Position numbers and translations under genes: made by a program. Shown one piece after another: positions 9,186-12,875 of a stretch of 12,875 nucleotides of DNA. The notes under the pieces were generated by a model. The model did not search any database. It saw only the letters and a list, made by a program, of their open reading frames with translations, and was not told the DNA's origin. The stretch is from Hymenopellis radicata (Eukaryota > Basidiomycota > Agaricomycetes > Agaricales > Physalacriaceae), in contig JADNRX010001196.1 of assembly GCA_015501595.1 (NCBI GenBank), forward strand, positions 1 through 12,875, in the 5' to 3' direction. The first letter of the stretch is position 1; each line of letters begins with the position of its first letter.

Positions 9186-10323
9186 TCAAAAGCTTGTAAC
9201 ACTCGCGAGGTGAAGGTCTTTTGCGACGCCGCATCTACCTTTGTCGAGTCCCTGGGCTGTTTTGAACATGTCGATCAGGTTTTCGCCATCTTCGTCGATC
9301 CTGCACATTTACAAGTTAAAGGATGCACACACGAAATCATCGAGAGCTTACCATTTTACTGGATGTGCGCGTTTCTCGAGAATTGTTTTGACCGTTTGCC
9401 AAGAAAACCGAACGAGTTTTGGGAATCCAAACACTGGACTGACAGCGGCTTGCAGCCAGTCTTTCGTGTTGGGGTCTACGAACGCGTCAGAAAAAAACAC
9501 ATGAATGGGAATCGAAAGTGAACGCGCCTGATGGATATCCAGAGCCCAAGCCAGCGGCTGGAGGGGTATAATCTGACTCCTCGAAGCACCATGTCTCTAT
9601 GCAGACATCCCTGGTCTTCTTCGCAGCAACACTAGCGGCACCGACAATCTTGTACTTGGAATCCGCCTTGGTCTCCACGGTGATCTTGATTCCGGGAAAT
9701 AATTTCGTGAGGTACTCGCCGTAGTCTTTGGTTGAGCCTAAGGCGTCGACGTAAATCTAGCTAGACGTTTAACGAGTGTCACAGAGTAGTTATAGACTTA
9801 CTTCTGAAAGATCTATCCCTTTGTCTAGAACTTCACGAATGAGGAGGATAGTGGCGCCCTTGGACTGCTGATTGAGATTTATCGGTGTACCCTTGAGCAT
9901 GCCAGCTGAAATATTTTGCGGACTAGGGATTTCTTGGTAGCTGTTAAGCGCTTTGTGTGAGAACCGACCTTAACACGCGCACAGCCCAACCCAAGTTCTC
10001 TTGATGAGAACTGAGCGTTTCGTAAAGAGTGCTGCGTGTGTCGGCACTCAATTGCTTTGAATCTTGAGAGAGGGTAAGACTGAGATGCTGAGGTATTTTC
10101 ACGTCGTACCATTAAATCCCAGTTCTCCGAGGTCGTCCTGCCATGAAGCAGGACAATATGCAACACCATAAACAAGGGGCCCGAGGACAGGACCACGGCC
10201 AGCCTCATCCACACCGAGAATGTATGGTCCTGAAGCAGTCGGAAGCGCAGAGTGGTAGGTGTACGAGGCAGTAATGGGAGTAGAGGGGCCGGGCGTGGAG
10301 GGGAAGACCTCAGAATGTGACAT
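9186..10323 (-). CDS. RNH201: Ribonuclease H2 catalytic subunit A
   Basis: Nuclear enzyme that removes ribonucleotides from DNA and degrades RNA:DNA hybrids, acting in a trimer with subunits B and C. Minus-strand exons are 10323-10110, 10062-9969, 9922-9802, 9756-9528, 9475-9352 and 9300-9186, summing to 298 codons with all phases closing. The catalytic set is complete: Asp39 and Glu40 in [13 protein letters not shown], Asp147 in YVDALG, Asp175 in [10 protein letters not shown], and the 2'-OH-sensing Tyr217 in GSGYPSD. The spacing Asp147 to Asp175 equals that of the human enzyme (Asp141, Asp169). The ending [12 protein letters not shown] and AHPVKW is typical of the eukaryotic subunit. Lys190 in AAKKTRD replaces a residue that is usually hydrophobic. 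Five introns of 45-52 bp are present; intron 4 has a GC donor. The ATG at 10323 is the second of two close in-frame ATGs; starting at 10338 would add only five residues. It is divergent from the RhoGEF. Confidence 0.93.
9476..9527 (-). other. Apparent GC-AG intron in RNase H2A
   Basis: The family motif GSGYPSDPNTKDW is reconstructed only if the exon ends ...TCAG and the intron begins GCGCGT and ends CGTAG (52 bp, phase 1). Retaining it leads to a stop codon. The nearest GT donor, 4 bp further in, breaks the frame. The other four introns of the gene have GT donors. Confidence 0.7.
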
Positions 10324-10486
10324 TGTGGTATAAAGCAAAGAGCGCGTTGTTTACGTGTTATTTGGTCCACCCGTCCTAAAAAGCTGTGCAACATTGGAAT
10401 GCACTCTCGCCGGGCCGCATCGCCGAGTTACCCTTTGCTGTGAACCGCATTCTCTCTACTTTGCGGCTTGCCTAATTTCCTTTCAT
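10324..10486. promoter_or_regulatory. Divergent promoter shared by RNase H2A and RhoGEF
   Basis: Only 163 bp separates the two start codons, so both promoters must lie here or extend into neighbouring exons. An inverted CCAAT (ATTGG, 10393-10397) lies roughly in the middle. A TATAAA-like sequence at about 10329-10334 is too close to the RNase H2A ATG to serve that gene. CT-rich tracts near 10451-10486 precede the RhoGEF start. Confidence 0.55.
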
Positions 10487-12875
10487 ATGTACCATCAACA
10501 GCCACGACCGCGTGTCTCCATTCAGTCCGGTGCCCGACAGCCTATCAACCCGAGCCCATCGGGATATTCACCCTACAGCTTCGAGCTGACCCCCGCTCCC
10601 AACCGGAAGAGGAGAACTATTATCTTGCCAATCCATGGGACGGCGTTTCTCTCCCCAATCCCTACGGGGAGCGGCCCAGAGCTCATTCGATGGTCAATCC
10701 AAGACGATCGCCTAGTCCCAGCAGAGCCAGTACAGTCGCTGAAACTGGCTATGTACCCCCAATCTCGTTCCCGGAGCCGCAAATATATCGGTCTGCGTCG
10801 ACTAGGGCACCGAATTCGACGCTGGCGCCGTTATATCCTCATACAATTACCCACCGACACAGTAGAAGTGACATGGACGCAGATTACCTTCGAATGCAGC
10901 GTGCACCGTCCAATTTGTCACTGGCTTCGTCATACTTCCCCGAGGACAGTGACCACTCCGCTTCCGGGTCCGTTGATGTATGTTGAGCAGCTTCTCTCGA
11001 CCAATCTCTGATGCCTTATCGTAGTCTCATGGGGACGTTGACTCTGTGGCAAGAGAATTGTCTGCGCAGTCGCTAGAATCTGAGGAGGGTATACGACAGT
11101 TCCAGGCCGGCAAGTTATCAGAAAACGAACAAGAATGGCATCGTCTTGTGCCCGCTGAAGCTAGGGACGCGCTGGGAAGGCAAGAAGTTCAAAGGCAATC
11201 CGTGATGTTCGAGGTCTGCAAATCAGAACGTGATTATGTCGCTGATTTGCAGGCCGTTCAAGATGTGCGTACAGCTATTACTATTCATCAACCGTTCTAA
11301 AGGTTGGCAACAGGTTTTCATAACCCCTCTGACAAACGCCTCGCCTCCCATTATTAGCGAGCAACTACTTCCCGGTTTCATATCGGAGGTCTTTGGAAAT
11401 CTATCCCAGATATTGGTGCACCACCAACGCATTCTCGCGGCTCTCTTCGATCGTCAACGAGAGCAGCACCCATTCGTCATCACTATATCCGACATCATCC
11501 TCGATGCTACACTCAAGGCCGACTATCGTTCTTCCTACGAAACATACATTAAACACTACCCAATTGCAGAGTCACACCACCGCAAGGAGCTGAGGCGGAA
11601 TGAGAAGTACAAAGCCTTCATCCAGTCTGTGTCCTCAGACCCTCGAATACGGAAACGGGATCTGATAACGTTTTTATCACGACCAGTGACGAGATTACCC
11701 CGACTAAATCTGTTGCTTGAGCAGATCCTCAAGCTCACCGATAAAGAGACCGAGCATCCGGACTTGGAAAGCTTGCCTGTGAGCTTAGACATCTTGAAAT
11801 CTTGCATCAAGAGTACACAACCTGGCATCGAAGCCGCCGAAGCAAAGGTCAAGTTCTGGGCGTTATGCGAGGGACTTGTATATCAGAAGGGCGAGATCCT
11901 TGTCAGAGCGTTCTCTATCCCCTTCCTTTTTTCTCGCTGACTTTTAGCAGGACATGGATCTTTATGACGATAGTAGAACACTCATATATGCCGGCCCCGT
12001 CGCTCGAAGAATGCGCTCCTCGACATCTGGGTCGACTTGGAACGACTTGACGTTGGCCCTCTTAGACAACTTCAGTACGCATCACGTCTATCCATCAACC
12101 GACTCAACCAACGTTACATTAGTACTCATGACTCGGGAAGAAACCAAAGCTAACGGTGTGGTTAAGAGATACATTCATTGTCCCGTGTAAGTGTTTATTG
12201 GCTTTCAATATTCTCTCTCACCGGCCAAATTCATTAGCCAATACCGCTTTCCTTCCTCCGTCTCGCTTCCTTCGACGGCCTACCTGAACATCGAAAGGTG
12301 TACGATAAGGAAGGCTCAGTACTGGGCCTCCGATACCATAATGAACCGGTATACCCGTTTACGATATACCACGCCTCTAGTAAGGCGAGCAAGAGGTACA
12401 CCCTATTTGTGACCAGTGATGCAGTCCGAAAAGAAATGGTATAATGCCCTTGTAGACGCCATAGGTGTTCATAAAGCGCGGCAGGACGGCAACATGGTAG
12501 ATGTTCCGCTCTAGCTTACAGTCAGAATGACTAACAAGTTAACAGTTCTTTCGACCCACGCACCTTGACGGATGGCTTCTTCAGAACCATTGGGTCGAGG
12601 ATTAATCAAACTTCAACATCCAAGTTGACCGGAAAATCAGCAGGCGCTGTCTCGTTCGGTTAGTACTTATGAGTAATTGTAACCCGTAAGTATTGACCAT
12701 GGTTTTACCAGTAAGCGGAGGACGACCATACGTCGCAGTGGGCTGTACTGCTGGTATCTTTGTGTCGCCTCGCGGTCGGGAAGGTGATAAACCTTCATCA
12801 CTTATTTCACGTCTTATGCTAATCCTTCTGGCAGAATTTACAAAAGTGTTGAACCACATTAGTCCTCTCGCATTG
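10487..12875 (+). CDS. Rho guanine nucleotide exchange factor (DH-PH-CNH, Rom2-like), 3' end outside the window
   Basis: Predicted activator of Rho1 in the cell-wall integrity pathway, acting at the plasma membrane. Exons are 10487-10977, 11025-11264, 11314-11901, 11951-12074, 12123-12184, 12238-12496, 12546-12658, 12712-12783 and 12835 onward; introns are 47-53 bp, GT-AG. About 663 residues are visible. Residues 1-220 are a low-complexity Pro/Ser-rich tail (RRSPSPSRAST). The DH domain, about 222-430, includes SERDYVADLQAV, TNASPPIISEQLLPGF and the signature FLSRPVTRLPRLNLLLEQIL. The PH domain, about 440-570, includes MDLYDDSRTLIY and YTLFVTSDAVR. The CNH domain starts near 620 with VAVGCTAGIFVSPRG and is cut by the window edge. 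Three single-base breaks are needed: C5 at 10590-10594 (one short), A4 at 12429-12432 (one extra) and T3 at 12549-12551 (one extra). The breaks are unlikely to be biological in a gene of this kind, usually single-copy. The start at 10487 depends on the first correction; a later in-frame ATG exists at about 10690. Confidence 0.88.
11902..11950 (+). other. Intron with tandem TAGCAG acceptor in the RhoGEF
   Basis: The intron between the DH and PH domains ends TTTTAGCAG. Using the first AG (11947) adds one Gln before DMDLYDDSR; using the second (11950) does not. Both keep the frame. Confidence 0.6.

Noticed and set aside
9352..9475. Suspected frameshift in RNase H2A exon 5
   Set aside because: It came from misreading the reverse complement. 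Recounting gives an open frame through [15 protein letters not shown] with exact phases.
9879..10394. 171-codon minus-strand frame
   Set aside because: A wrong-frame shadow of RNase H2A exons 1-3 and their introns.

Overview
The window looks like nuclear DNA of a filamentous basidiomycete, probably an Agaricomycete. Genes are broken by many short GT-AG introns (45-71 bp, most near 50) with CTAAC/CTGAC-like branch sites. F-box genes of the kind expanded in mushrooms flank a fungal alpha/beta hydrolase, and a secreted AA9 lytic polysaccharide monooxygenase (a wood and litter decay enzyme) lies next to them. No rRNA, tRNA, CRISPR, prophage or transposase was recognised. The exon models were built by hand from splice signals, reading-frame closure and family motifs.

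Layout, left to right: (1) 1-724, no recognisable gene; (2) about 725-1367, minus strand, a degraded or poorly resolved F-box-like gene; (3) 1850-3223, plus strand, alpha/beta hydrolase in six exons with one reading-frame break; (4) about 3319-4244, minus strand, F-box protein gene in at least two exons with three frame breaks; (5) 4713-5641, minus strand, AA9 LPMO in six exons with one frame break near the 3' end; (6) 5642-7842, 2.2 kb with no recognisable gene; (7) 7843-9149, plus strand, an intact Gfo/Idh/MocA-type oxidoreductase with two micro-exons; (8) 9186-10323, minus strand, an intact RNase H2 catalytic subunit with one apparent GC-AG intron; (9) 10487 to the window end, plus strand, the first nine exons of a Rho1-type guanine nucleotide exchange factor (DH-PH-CNH), with three frame breaks, continuing past the edge.

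The genes do not form a pathway. The right half holds housekeeping functions: ribonucleotide/RNA:DNA hybrid removal, Rho1 cell-wall signalling and a soluble dehydrogenase. The left half is more accessory: F-box genes, a hydrolase and the AA9 enzyme. RNase H2A and the RhoGEF are divergent across 163 bp. The oxidoreductase and RNase H2A converge with 36 bp between their stop codons.

The main cross-cutting observation is that eight single-base frame breaks in four genes can each be explained by one base gained or lost in a short homopolymer run, while splice sites and protein motifs remain well preserved. That pattern fits uncorrected sequencing or assembly indels better than gene decay. I found no convincing new multi-gene system. 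The most interesting biological points are a Phe where AA9 enzymes normally carry the axial copper Tyr, and the GC-AG intron in RNase H2A.
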